A stretch of 64,000 nucleotides of DNA from Parus major (taxonomy: Eukaryota > Chordata > Aves > Passeriformes > Paridae). The notes beneath the pieces were generated by a model. That model was not told the origin of the DNA, did no database searches, and saw nothing but the letters and a program-made list of their open reading frames with translations. The stretch spans positions 130,585,875 to 130,649,874 of the forward strand of contig NC_031769.1 of NCBI RefSeq assembly GCF_001522545.3. Reading direction: 5' to 3'. The position numbers and the translations under genes are program-made. This document shows, piece after piece, positions 52,280 to 64,000 of the stretch. The stretch's first letter is position 1. Every line of letters starts with the position of its first letter.

Positions 52280-55200
52280 GTGTAACTACTTTTGCATCCA
52301 CCACATCACTCAGCAATATTTAAAAATAAAAGGAATTAAGTACTCCTGTCAGAGGAAGACAATATTGGTCACTTCAGGTTCAAGAGCAAATTAATGCTGA
52401 ATATACAAATATTAACTACAAGGCTGCTTAGGTGGTATTGAAGTGAGCAAATGGAAGAGATAAACATATTGAAATGCAGCTCAATTTGTCTCCTTGAAGC
52501 AAGTGTGCATACAAAAAGATCCCAAAGTTAATTAAGCTCTTCATTTTTATCAGGCACAGTGTGCCTACCTTGCTAGTAATTGCTCAGTCAGTTCTGCTCT
52601 TGGGATCATTTAGGACTTCTGCATAAGAGCTGAAGGACCAGCAGGGCTGAATCTAAGAGGATCCAAAATAATGAAATAAATCACAAACGTGCCTAAAACA
52701 TGAATAAGATAATGAAACACAAAATACCAATGAAACATGATTTTATGGAACATTTGTATGACTAACATTGAGCATGATGTCTTTACTAAGCTTCCTTAGA
52801 TCCTTATTGGACTGAAACTCTGGATTTGATTTTTCTCTTTCTTCCAGATTCTAATAAAAAGCTATTTGGTTACCCTGGAAATGGGAATGACAGGAAATAA
52901 AAAGGTTCTGGTAGCAAAGAACTGCAAATTCTTCCCCAAACCACCACACTGGACCCATTAATCTTCCCTCTGAGTGCAGCCAATGAACAGCACAAATTAA
53001 GTTTAGACTCTATGAGGATTTTCTCAGGTGGGTTTATTAATCACCATCATCCTGTCATCCCATTTGGTGGGGAAACACGAGGCCAACCCTGAACACTGAA
53101 ACCCTTGAAACCCCTGTCCCCAGCGAGGAGAAAACCAGAGGTCACACCCCCAACACTTGACAGATAGCAGGAAGAGTTTCCACCTGATATAACTATGTCA
53201 AAATTATCTCTTGGTCCACATCATCTGGGTGCTCCTGCAGGACTGGGGCACTGCATGCTGCAGGGGGATGAGTAGGGAGGTGCTGCTCCAGCCAGGACGG
53301 ATCCTGCTCTGTGTGGAGTAAACCACGGCAGCGGAGAGCGGGCACCAGGCAGGTTCAGTCTGAAGTGCCTCGACAAACACATACACAATAATGAAAACCA
53401 TGTTGTTTCAGAGGTTCTGGGAGCTCTTAAGATGTTTAATACTGCCAGTGCTTAATAACAGGAAATAAATAGTGTGGTACACACAGGTGGACCAAAGATG
53501 GGAAACCAAATCAGAAGCTGTTCCACTTAAGTGCATCAAGCTTGGCTCCTCCACAGGTCAAGGGCTGGTGTTTGTTGTTTGTTCACACAGAGGCTGGGGA
53601 TGGCAACTGGGAGGTGGCTGCAAAGACTTTGAGAGCTGGACACCCTGAGCACATGCCCTGGGAAGGTGAGAACATCTTCGGTATAATGTCAGGGCAAGAA
53701 GGGAAGATCTAAAACATCTCAGGTGCACAGCAAGTGGATACTATGCAGAGGGTGGGTGGCTGCTGTGTGCCTCGAGATCTAGGAAGCCCTCAGCCTGCCT
53801 AATCATCTCAGATGACCATATCTGTGGCAGGAACCAGAGTCTCCAGCCTCAGCACTCAGGGCTGAAGCAGCCCAGGAGGTACCATTGACTGGGCTGGAAT
53901 AGAGAAGCTGTTCTGTGCTGGTTACTGCTAAGAGGGTTTCACTGTGCAAATTCAGACCCTGGGCTACAGGCAGGGATGTCTTTACAGTTTTTAATTTTTC
54001 TAGTCTTTCCACATTGTTGACTACAACTCAGGCTCTTTTTTTGCTTTGCTTATTAGTCAGCATTTTACAAGTGATAGCTTAATCCCAGATACACATTAAA
54101 ATAATACAGCCTGTGGGAAACAATGAGAAGCCTCTTGCATCTGGCCCTTCCAGCTTGTTAAGATATGGACAGTACATCTGGAAAGCTTTATGCCTTATCC
54201 TGTGAAAATCCTCACCCTGGAAACAACTTCTCAGTATGGATAATTTGGAAACAACAGCAGCAAAAGCCAGGATGGAATAAGGGATGCTGTTTAGATACCC
54301 ATAGTAGACAGGGATAGTTTCTGCAAGGGGCAAAGAGATTGACTGCACATCCAACTGAGAGTTCTACTGCTCTGTAGGCCAGAGGCACCTAATGGCTTCT
54401 GCAGTCCCTCAACAGTGGTCCTGGTTTCTGATGTCACTGATTTTCATGCCAGTTTACAATCCCTGCTGTCTTTTCTACGTGCTTAAAACACAGATGTTCA
54501 TTCCACCATCCCTAGCCTGCAAAATGACACCTGGGCTTTGAGAGTCGATGGAGCTTTCCCTTCTTTTCTACCATGACCGGGAATGAACTCCTACAGGCAA
54601 TGTTTTGTCCTCAGCTGCACTTAGGGAAAACCTTATGTTCATCCTGGGAGCTGTTTGTTCAATGCCTGCCAGGGTACGGTGAGCAGCTCTGCTGCTTAAT
54701 TTTAGAGAGTATTTTGTCAGCGCCTCTGACAGAATAGGCAGCAGACTGAGCTGCTCACATTGAAGGTGCCATTTCTAGTCAAGCCCTATCTCAAAACACA
54801 TCACACCACGTGTCTGATGTATCACTGCTGTTTAACTTATCTGCCTACTGCACAATCAGTGGCAAACTGCATGCAGCTCTGAGCACTGCTCAGCTCTCTG
54901 GCACTTTCCAAGTTTCTCTGCATTTCTAAGCACAAGTTCTGCCTGTGATACCAAGAAAACCAAGTTTCCCCACTTTAGGACTCCTACATGAGATCCTGCT
55001 TAGTAAGACACAGAGCAAATAATGCATCCAAATACTTCTGCAAAGGGCAGGTGAAATATTCTTCTCCGCTGTTTTTGCACCAGGTACCTGACACCTAACT
55101 GCTGAGCCCAGGACTGCCATGCCAGGAAGCCGAGGAAGCACCATGAGAAAGACAAAAGGAGGTGCTGGTGTACAGGAAGACTTGTCCAGCTAACAATCAG

Positions 55201-57689
55201 ACTTGTCTGATTGTTCCACTTGGCACTTGTGGGCTAAACTGCAAAATGAAACCCTTGAAGGATACCTCCTTGATCCTGACCTACTATATTGCTATCATGT
55301 TGCATTTTACACCAGCAGTGCTAAAAAAGGAGAGAGTTTTAAAAGAAGGAGGCAGCTCAGCTTAGGGCATTTGTTCTGAGGCTGGAGACTCCCTTCTCAC
55401 TGCCACATGTCCCAGGGACCTGCCACTTGTCACCGTGTTCTCTGGTTCACATGTACAGAGATGTATGGCCAAGGCCACCTTCTCACCTCAGCTTAGCCTG
55501 CAGATTAGGGCTCAACATCAAGTTACCACAGTTCACCAAGTTTCCATGAGTCAGCTGAGACAAGGTTCTGCCCCCAGCAAATGCAAGGTAATGCGACTTA
55601 ACCTGATCTGCAGTGAAAGAAAATCAAGCTAAGCCGCATTATTGCACTTTTGCCATCGGTGAAGAGAAAAGTCCTGGGGCTCATCCCCCAGGGGCAGTGT
55701 TCAAACCACGGGGACTTGTCATGTGTGATTACTTCCTGTGCTGGTGTGCAATATTTCTGCACACAGACTTCATCCAGCTATGAAATTTACACACTTCTGG
55801 CTTACTGTTTTAAGCAGCAGAAAATGTGGAGGTCATGCCTTATAACACAGAGCAACAAAGGACAGAATGCCCCAGGAAGAAGATAAAAATCTTAAAAGCT
55901 CCTAAGAACTGCAAGGGAACAGCATAGTTCTGGATACCCCAGGAAGATCATTGAACTGTGAACTGACAGGGCTTCAAATAATGTTGAAACATAAATATTT
56001 CTTCAGTCCCTCTCAAACTCTAAGTGCTCACAAGAACATATATGCTGGTTTTAAAATGGTTGTTTTCCCCTTTCCCTTCCCAATGCATCTTGAAACAAAG
56101 AGAGGCTACTGCAAAACTCACAAGTCATAGTCCCCATTTCACATCTTCTGGCCCAGAGTTTGACACACTGACTGGGAACAGCAGACAAATGGGACTTGCA
56201 TTTTCCATTACTTCAATCTACAGATTGTGAGATGAACTCATTAATTCCTTTGGACAACACAGAGTGAAGACTGCCTCTTGCACATGCAAATAAAACTAGA
56301 GAATGCATCTACAAAATTGAGAAATGATATGAAATAGCATGTGCTGTCTGCCATCCTTCCTGTGTGGAGTTATTGCTAATGAATCACTCAAAAGTCTGAC
56401 TTACTGTGCTATTTTATACAGGATACACCACTTTGCCTTCAAAAGCTTTATGAAGGCAGTTATGATTACAAATGCAAATGACAGCAAAGCAGAAAATTTC
56501 AATCTGAGGCACAGCACACCACTGCTGTCCTGCTGATTTGAGGTCTGCAGATGTTCCCATCACAACTTCAGCTACAAATCACTCTTTAAGTACATGCAGA
56601 GGCAGAGAAAGAAAGGGATTGTTAATAATTTAAAATAATACCAATCATTAGTGGTAGTCAGGTAAAAGAATAACCTTAGCTCGCTCTGTAAATGTTTATA
56701 CAATAGCCTTTTCTGCAGCTATGCCCTCTGCAGCTGTAAGCTAATTCTTACTATTCCAAATTTTGTGAACTGTGGGAAGCATTACATGTCTGCTGGCCTG
56801 GGGTCACAGCACACGTTGTGCTTTCAAACACGTGTTGTACGGGAGTAACACAGGAGGTGAGCCTGGCCTCAACACCCCAAAACTACTGAGCAAAAACAAA
56901 CTGAGAGATTAGGTTCTGAGCCAGATGTGTCTTGTACAAATGAAAAGGAGGTGGTATGCAGTCACTTAAATAAAAGGCAACATTTTAAAAGCTTCGGTCA
57001 CATGCAACTGCTGTCAGCATTAAGAAGATGGAACTGTAGAAGGTATCTGAGTTCACCTTCAGTAAATGCCAGCTTCCATAGGTCTGGGCTGCTTTGGACG
57101 TGGGTGCCTGCACTGAGCCAGGAGCTTGGAAGCTTGGCAGGGATCCTCTGGTGTCACCTTGTCCTGCCAGCACAGGGTGGTGATGGAACGGTGGCACTGC
57201 TCATTCCCAGCTGGCAGAGCGGGGTGTTGGTCAGTGCACACCCACTGACCTTCCTTCAGCAGTCTGGCCAGGCTTCTTCTGCTGAAAAACAACCCTAAGG
57301 TACATGACTTTCAAAATCCACAGGGTGATGGATATGGGAGAGAGGGCCAGAACCTCTCCAGGTAAAGCAGAAAATTGCCTTCAAGAAGGTAGGCACAGAC
57401 TGTCCTTCAAAGGGTTAGATTTGTGCACATGGTGTCTAATTAAGTTTTGGGAGAAGGAGATAAGAGAACATTTTCATCAACCAGAAGAATTGGTGCAAAA
57501 CTTGCCAGTGTTGCTCATAACACCTGAAAGTGCTGGGTATTAAAATCTGTTTGTGTCTGTGGTTGGGCCCCCTTTGCTTTCTTATTTTCCCACGCTCATC
57601 ACGGCTCAGTATTTTGATGAATGCAATGGAAATATATAATCAACTGGATTTTTATGATTGTTTGAGACAAAGATGTGTACTTGAAGACA
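52280..57689. other. Intergenic or distal NCALD 3' flank, no gene recognised
   Basis: About 5.4 kb of unique-looking sequence with no exon, RNA gene or identifiable repeat. Its frames (up to 123 codons at 56,927-57,298) overlap on opposite strands and match no family. If NCALD has a very long 3' UTR, this would be part of it. Confidence 0.5.
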
Positions 57690-57695
57690 TTTATT
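57690..57695 (-). terminator. NCALD: Candidate NCALD poly(A) signal AATAAA
   Basis: A canonical minus-strand hexamer 1.8 kb after the NCALD stop. It is followed by TGTCTTCAAG and a mixed GT/CT tract. The distance is closer to the known mammalian UTR length than the 58364 hexamer. Use is inferred. Confidence 0.35.
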
Positions 57696-58363
57696 GAGTG
57701 TCATTAGCCACTCATAAAAATTTTAGTACAACTGATTAACAATGTTATTTTCAATTTACTTTTATTTTCTCTTAACGTGCTTTGCCCTTCACACCTGGCA
57801 AAGCAAATGGTATGGAAAAATGAAGTAGAAGATTGCTTCTGTCAGTTATTGTACATGCTAGCTAGTGTTCCACAGAAGATTATTTATGCTCAACTACTTA
57901 TTCATGACTTCTAATTAGTACTTAGCTAATCATCATCTGCAGAGCAGACTTCTTTTACTTGGTTTATTTTAAATTAAGGCTACTGGGGATTAGCATCGAC
58001 AAGGTCACTTGACAAAATGCCAACTTTGCCTGTCAGACAAAGGTTACTCTAACGAGCTCATGAATTCCCAACACCGTGCACTGCCTGCATGGGTAGCTCT
58101 CCAACAGAATCACAAAGCAGACTTAGCTAATGACTGATTAATGCCAATTTAGTCAGCATAATGCCTCCTGTTGCTAAAGCTTTTCCAGCTTTTCTTTTGC
58201 AACAGTACTTGTAAAGTCCCTAAGAAATCCCACGTGTACTAGCTTTGCATACAGCAACTTTGACCAAAGGGTAAAATTTTGCAGCAGCAAATTTTCAGAA
58301 CTCCTGCACCTAGGCGGAAAGATAAACATTCAACATTTCTCTCAAGAGCTGATCTTTTTTTGT

Positions 58364-58369
58364 TTTAAT
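58364..58369 (-). terminator. NCALD: Candidate NCALD poly(A) signal ATTAAA
   Basis: On the minus strand the hexamer follows a long AT-rich run and would give a 3' UTR of about 1.1 kb. The downstream sequence is only weakly GT-rich, so support is modest. Confidence 0.3.
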
Positions 58370-59214
58370 TTTTATATATATAAATATATCATAAAGCGTA
58401 CCATTTCCTCATTTCAGTACAGATTTTTTGAACTTTACTAAAATAAATGAAATATAAATGCTACAATTTTATGTTTAAAACAAGTTTTGATGACAGCCTT
58501 CCCCTAAGAGCAGGCCCAGAAACTCAGTTAGCTACATGGAGAGAGACAAAAACACCCCCAAAACTTCCTGCTATGCTCAGATGTGCCTTAGCTGGAGCTG
58601 CTTGCAGGTGTCCGTGAGTTTCTCACGTTAATGTCCACTCTCCCTAGTAGCAACTGCTTTATTACTAACCTGAAAATTTCACATTCAACATGTATCTCCC
58701 TTAAATTCATTGTCAAGACCCAGCTTTTCATATCTGTGTCTGCTTTTGCTGATCCCAAACGGCAAGAGGTATTGTCAGTTGTGGATTTGGAGATCAGGAT
58801 TGCAAATTGCTGAATTTTCAGATAAAGCCAATATGACATCAACCACTGTAAACCTAGTAAAAAAATGTCAACTTTCATTTTGTCCCTTCTCCTTCACAAC
58901 CTGGAAAGTGTTCACAGCATTGAAGCAACAAGGCATAGGAGTGGATGATACACCCCACACACGTTTTGCACTTTCATACTTCTTCCCAGTCCTGTCTTTG
59001 ATCTTAACTGGTGCCTCCTGGACAGGAGAGGAGGTTCCAGGTGAATCCTACCCCACCCATCACAACCCCTTTGGTTCAGCCTTACTACACATTCAGGTCC
59101 TGCAGGTGAATACCTAACAACTAAAGCAGCAATCTAAAATCTGTCAGTGAGTCTTGCTGCCAAGGGGTTTGTCGTTGGTTTACTCCTCCTCAACACGTAC
59201 TTTCCAAAACAGAT

Positions 59215-59240
59215 ACAAACAAACAAACAAACAAACAAAA
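59215..59240. repeat. (AAAC)n microsatellite in NCALD 3' UTR
   Basis: About six AAAC units in a row on the plus strand; the NCALD transcript would read (GTTT)n. It is short and perfect, so it is probably length-variable. Confidence 0.9.
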
Positions 59241-59479
59241 TGAAATTTTAAAAACAATGATAACACCACAATATCTGTTTAAAACAGTACTGCCCGTGCT
59301 CTGGACAAATTGTTAAGAGCAATTCAGCATTCTTATAATTAATCCACAACAAAATAAGCTATAAGATGCCACAAATGAAGGCATAATTGGCCATACAGAG
59401 GCAACACTACCATGAATGTTGTTTGGCAAGAAAAAAAATAAAAAAAAAAGCAGATACATAATTCATCCAAAGGACAGGT

Positions 59480-59898
<419 letters not shown>

Positions 59899-62800
59899 CT
59901 GTGCAATAGACAGAAGCAGAGAGCTGGTAAGAAGCACATTATCTTGATGCAAGAGTATGATGATCTTCTTGTGACAGAAACAGGCAGAAAATATCCTCAG
60001 AGCACCAGCAAGACCTGCTCTTTGGATGCTGAAGGGTGTTGGGTGGCACCAGTGCATGCAGCTTCCCTCTTCAGTGGGACACTCTTTTATGAAATACTGT
60101 GTTTCTTTATCTAGTCATAGCCAAACACCATCTGGGTTTGGACTAAGGCTACATTTTTCCTTATTAAAACAGTCTTTGGACAAATTTATCATTTGTACAA
60201 CACAAAAGGCAATGGCAGCTCCCAGAGGTTGGTGGAACAGCCAGATCACCACAGTCTTGTCCCGTGCTGTGATGAATCTCTATGCTTTGGCCACACAGGC
60301 TTCATCCTCACCACACCTGTCTTCTCACCCTGCCTTTGCTTCTTCCCCATCTCCTTTCCATCCCTCCCTCTCTGTCAGCATCCTGTCCATGGGGAGAGCA
60401 GTGACTCACTTCTTGCACTTGCTGCATTTCACAGATAACAAAGATTGACCATCAAAGAGGTGGCCTTTTCACTGGGGGTCGGTGTGTGTGCACAGCTCAA
60501 AATCCCTTTCACAATTTGCTCCACAGAGACCAGATGTTCTGGTCCTCCAGAGCGCCACTACCACCCATAGCTATTCTCTGCACAGACAAAGTCACCTTTG
60601 GTACTAGCTGCCACTGAAGGAGGGGTAATGTTAATTTGAAAACAAGGATGAGGACCTGTCTTTGCACTGGTTATCCAAACTTTGTGGCACACACGAGCAT
60701 GCAGCACCAGGACACACCAGGGCTTTGTGTTAGGCATCTCTGCGCTGCCACACCTGGGAGAGCAGCAGCGCTCAGGGGGCTGCAGGGTGGTGGCCTTGGA
60801 GCTCCTCCCAGCCATGTGGAGGGGCAGCACATCCCAGCCCAAGGCAGCATTGTCCTGGTCCAACTGGCCCCTTCCGCTGCCTGCTGCAACTCATTGGCTG
60901 TCACCTGCTGTCACCTCACTGCTTTAGTTAGTGGTTCTTCCTTTCCTCCTGCTTTGGGAAGGGGGGTCCTTGGTGCAAGCCAAGATTTCTCACTGGGTTA
61001 TCCCTCTCCCCTCTTTCCCTTCATGAAGGCACTCTGCCTAGCAGCTCAGATCATCTGGCTCAGGATCCCCAAGGACTGGCTCCAGGAATGTAAGAGCACA
61101 GATGGATGATGCCACTAAAGCAGCACAGACATTTTACACTCAGACTAGAGAGCATCCGCTTCCTTGGCCATCTTGGTGGCTTCTCCTCTGCCAACAGCTC
61201 ACCCTTCACATCTCCCAGGAGAATCAGTGTTCCAGAGCACTGGGCAGAGCCTCAGTAGAGGCAGGGATGCTGTCCACACAACCATGATGCTCTGATACCA
61301 GGAGCACAGAAGAAAGGATGAACATGCAAGTGTGTAAACACAGGGATGAAGGAGCTGGGGGAAGGAGGCAATAGGGAAGGAAGAAAATGGAGAGGGTGGA
61401 CAGTAAGAATTTAGACCTTGCTGATCCTCATCAGCATGCAAGGCTTGCAAGGGTCACAGCAGAGATGAGGCTTATAAATCTGCCAGTGTTTAAGCATTTG
61501 AAGCTGTCTGGCTTTTGTCTGGGGTAGGAAGAGAGGTGGAGGGGTCACTCCCTCTCTCTGGGTGAGAGGATGGTGAAGCAGAGAATCTGCATTGAAAGTG
61601 TGGGAGGAATGCCCCAGACTGGGAGTGGGGGGCATGTTTACCCTGATCAAAGTAACCATAGTAAGAATATGCAGATTTTTAGGACAAAAAAAGCACTTCA
61701 GGATGACTTCATCCTACAGGGTCCTTTTCACAGAGGCGTGTGAAGGGAATAACAGATGAGATATTCTAGGAAAGCCAGATGGGAATAACATAGTAAGCGT
61801 TCCTTTCATGCTGAAAATGGTTACTCTGGACAAATTCTTATGTCCTTACTCAGAAGTTCATTGGGAAGTTTTCCCAAAGTAAAAGCCAGCTAAAGCTGAT
61901 TAAGAATCTTGAGATTTGCCCCATACTAATTCAGTGCAGCTACACAAAACTCTTTATTGTATGTTTGAAAGAGCAAGCTCTGAAAGGAATTTGGTTTCCT
62001 GGGATGATTACATAGAGCTGGGCTGTACTAACCCTGGGTTAAGACCTGGGACTGAAAGGCTGCAGGGATTCCACTCCCCATGGAGTGAGACTCCTCTGCC
62101 TCCCAGAACCTGGGCTGAAAACCACTAGGGGCATTCAGCACTGGAAGTTGATACCTGTCAGCAGTCTCCTGAGTCAGGGCAGCTTTAATAGGTGAAATTC
62201 TATCAGGAGTGCTCCTTAGAGCTCCCTGGCACCCTGGAATGCCACCAGGAAGTTGTGCCTCCAGTTGTGCCCTGTGTACGCCACTGGAGCAAGCACAGGC
62301 TCCAGACTCATCAGCTGCCCTGCTGAACTGTCTCCTTTGATTTTCCAACTCCATGTGGATGAGCAGCAATGGGTGATTTTAGAGCAAATCTCATCCCTTT
62401 GCCCATTCTCACAGGTTTTTCTCCCAGCTCTTGGCTGCCACTGCTGCACTCAAGCCAGAAGCTTTGGTGAGGGCTGCATTTTCCTGGTGGACTTGGCAAA
62501 CTGTCAAAAAACTCATTATGGTGATGGCAGCAGCAATGACAGCACACATTTTCAGTTGATCCTTTTTACTCTGTTGAAATAAATTCTGATGGCTAGAAGT
62601 CTCATGAAGTGAATGACTGGCCTGAAAAAGATGTTTTTCTTCTCAATCTCATGGAGATTTTTGACACTGTCTTTACAGAGCCATATCAGCTTTTGCTTCT
62701 TCCCATACCAGCTTCTGTTTCTTCCTGGTTTGCAAATAAGCTATCCCAGCAAGAGAAACGTGTGTGCTCTGTTTTTATTAAACTGAAAGTGTTATTCTTG

Positions 62801-64000
62801 TCTCTGCTCAGTATTCTTAAAATGCCTTTTGAGTCCATACAGTGAAAAAAATGTATCCTTAGAACAAGGTTTCCATCTCTCATTTGAACTCTTATTTTAA
62901 GAGACTAGCCAAATATGTCCTGTTTCAGCAAAGGGAACAGATCTTCTAACTGGTTTGCAGCTATTTTTGAGTGGACTGGGCTATTTAGATTATAGGTAAA
63001 CATATGGGAGACTTGAAAAGCCTGAGACATGAATCTGAGAGGAACTGTGACAAGGTCTGTCAAGAGGGCAGGCTATGAAGCCTCTTCCCACAGCAGTGTG
63101 CAGATGTGCTGTGCCTGGGAAGTGTAGCAGTATCCCATGGACCTTCTTTTTTTGAGGCTCTACAACTGTCAGCCCACCACTAAAGTCCTTCAGTCCTGTG
63201 CAGATCCATGTGGATCTCTAAGCAGGGTTTTTTGGAATCTGGCCTAGGGATGCTCATGGACATGGTGAGTGCACTGGGCAGTGCCTGTGTGGTTAAGGGC
63301 ATGATGGTGCTTAAAGGAATGCAGGTGCTTTGCCATCTAGCACATTCCTTTCCAAGGAAAACAGGCCTTAGAAAGCTGTTATGGACTGTTCACCTTCATC
63401 TCCTTGGCAGCTGGCCAGTCAGGAGGGCTCCTGTGGGACATCTGAACCAGCACTTCTGCTGTTCCAGTGTTACCTCAGGCTCCTTAATGCAATGCCTGCA
63501 TTGCCTGCAGTGCTGTTAGATTAGGCCAGAGCAATGAAAAGAAAATGCAAGGGAGCATCAGCACTACAGTGAAAATCACTGCAGAGAGAAGGCTCTCAAA
63601 GCACCAAGAAAAACAGACTGAAAAAGAAGAAAAGTGTGCCTTGCCCCTATGCTATTTAAAATACAGTAGCCCCACAGTAACAGGGACAGTATTTTTCTGT
63701 GAAACAAAGACTTTTAGACTAAAGATGTTTCTTTTAGCATTCATTTTGATGTATTGTCTCAGGCAAAAATCCCAATGAAAACATAATCCTGCTCTATCAA
63801 TTTGCAAATGTATGCTAGATAAGGGACTTGCAAAAGGTTCCTTTGAGACATATATCAGAGATATGTGAGAGTTCTGATTTTCACTCTCAGAAAAATTGTG
63901 ATGGCTGAGGGCCCCCAGGAAGACATTTGATACAGAATCCTGTCATTCCGTATGAAAAAATAATCATCTTTCCTAAATGAAAGTGAGAGTTGTCTGCTGG
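59899..64000 (-). other. NCALD: NCALD intron, 5' part truncated by window edge
   Basis: No exon of NCALD was found here. The N-terminal exon, which would encode MGKQNSKL-like sequence, is absent on both strands. Several open frames of 100-157 codons on the plus strand (60026-60448, 60636-61109, 62253-62582) lie in GC-richer stretches. They overlap frames on the other strand and match no family I recognise. I saw no clear repeat. Confidence 0.75.

Larger units (their letters stand above)
58340..59479 (-). other. NCALD: NCALD 3' UTR, proximal part
   Basis: Non-coding, AT-rich sequence follows the TGA. It includes an (AAAC)n run and ends in an AT-rich block with a minus-strand ATTAAA at 58364-58369. 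A further minus-strand AATAAA lies at 57690-57695. Which end is used cannot be decided from sequence; the mammalian 3' UTR is, as I recall, about 2.5 kb. Confidence 0.55.

Noticed and set aside
58100..58120. Possible minus-strand CR1 terminal repeat (CAACAGAATCACAAAG)
   Set aside because: No CR1 body is recognisable next to it in either direction.
60026..60448. 140-codon open frame, plus strand
   Set aside because: Antisense to an NCALD intron, low-complexity Ser/His/Pro-rich, no family match.
60636..61109. 157-codon open frame, plus strand
   Set aside because: It lies in GC-rich NCALD intron sequence, overlaps open frames on both strands, has no recognisable domain and mirrors composition rather than codon structure.

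Overview
The window is vertebrate, most likely bird, nuclear DNA. Coding exons are tiny and separated by kilobase GT-AG introns. The interspersed repeats are of avian type: CR1 LINE 3' ends, an ERVL-like solo LTR, and a tRNA-Ile-headed SINE with a CR1 tail that resembles the songbird SINE TguSINE1. That SINE makes a passerine the best guess. No tRNA, rRNA, CRISPR or bacterial-style operon was seen.

Two genes are present, arranged tail to tail. Positions 1 to about 47,150 (+ strand) hold the 3' two thirds of GRHL2 (grainyhead-like transcription factor 2). Twelve coding exons (1866-42850) join in frame to 1,197 nt (398 residues plus stop). They cover the Grainyhead/CP2 DNA-binding domain, the linker and the C-terminal dimerisation domain. 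Exon numbering matches human GRHL2 closely enough that disease residues Tyr398 and Ile482 fall on tyrosine and isoleucine codons here. The 3' UTR has two plausible poly(A) sites, about 43.6 kb and 47.15 kb.

Positions 59480-64000 (- strand) hold the last two coding exons of NCALD (neurocalcin delta), joined across a 215-bp intron at the fourth EF-hand. The rest of NCALD lies beyond the right edge. GRHL2 next to NCALD is also the human chromosome 8q22 order, which supports both calls.

Between the genes lie a CR1 copy just after the distal GRHL2 poly(A) site, a stretch of 3' UTR-like sequence read on the minus strand (about 51.5 to 49.45 kb), and an intact 588-bp solo LTR (51687-52274) with a matching 5-bp target duplication. 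The LTR points in the same direction as NCALD.

The main things worth a second look are these. (1) Unusually many tandem NAGNAG splice acceptors occur in GRHL2 (four of twelve exons, one a triple TAGTAGCAG). (2) The LTR sits upstream of a 42-codon minus-strand ORF and a poly(A)-terminated UTR-like block, suggesting an undescribed LTR-initiated or extended NCALD transcript. I found no convincing unknown protein system. The long open frames inside introns look like chance.
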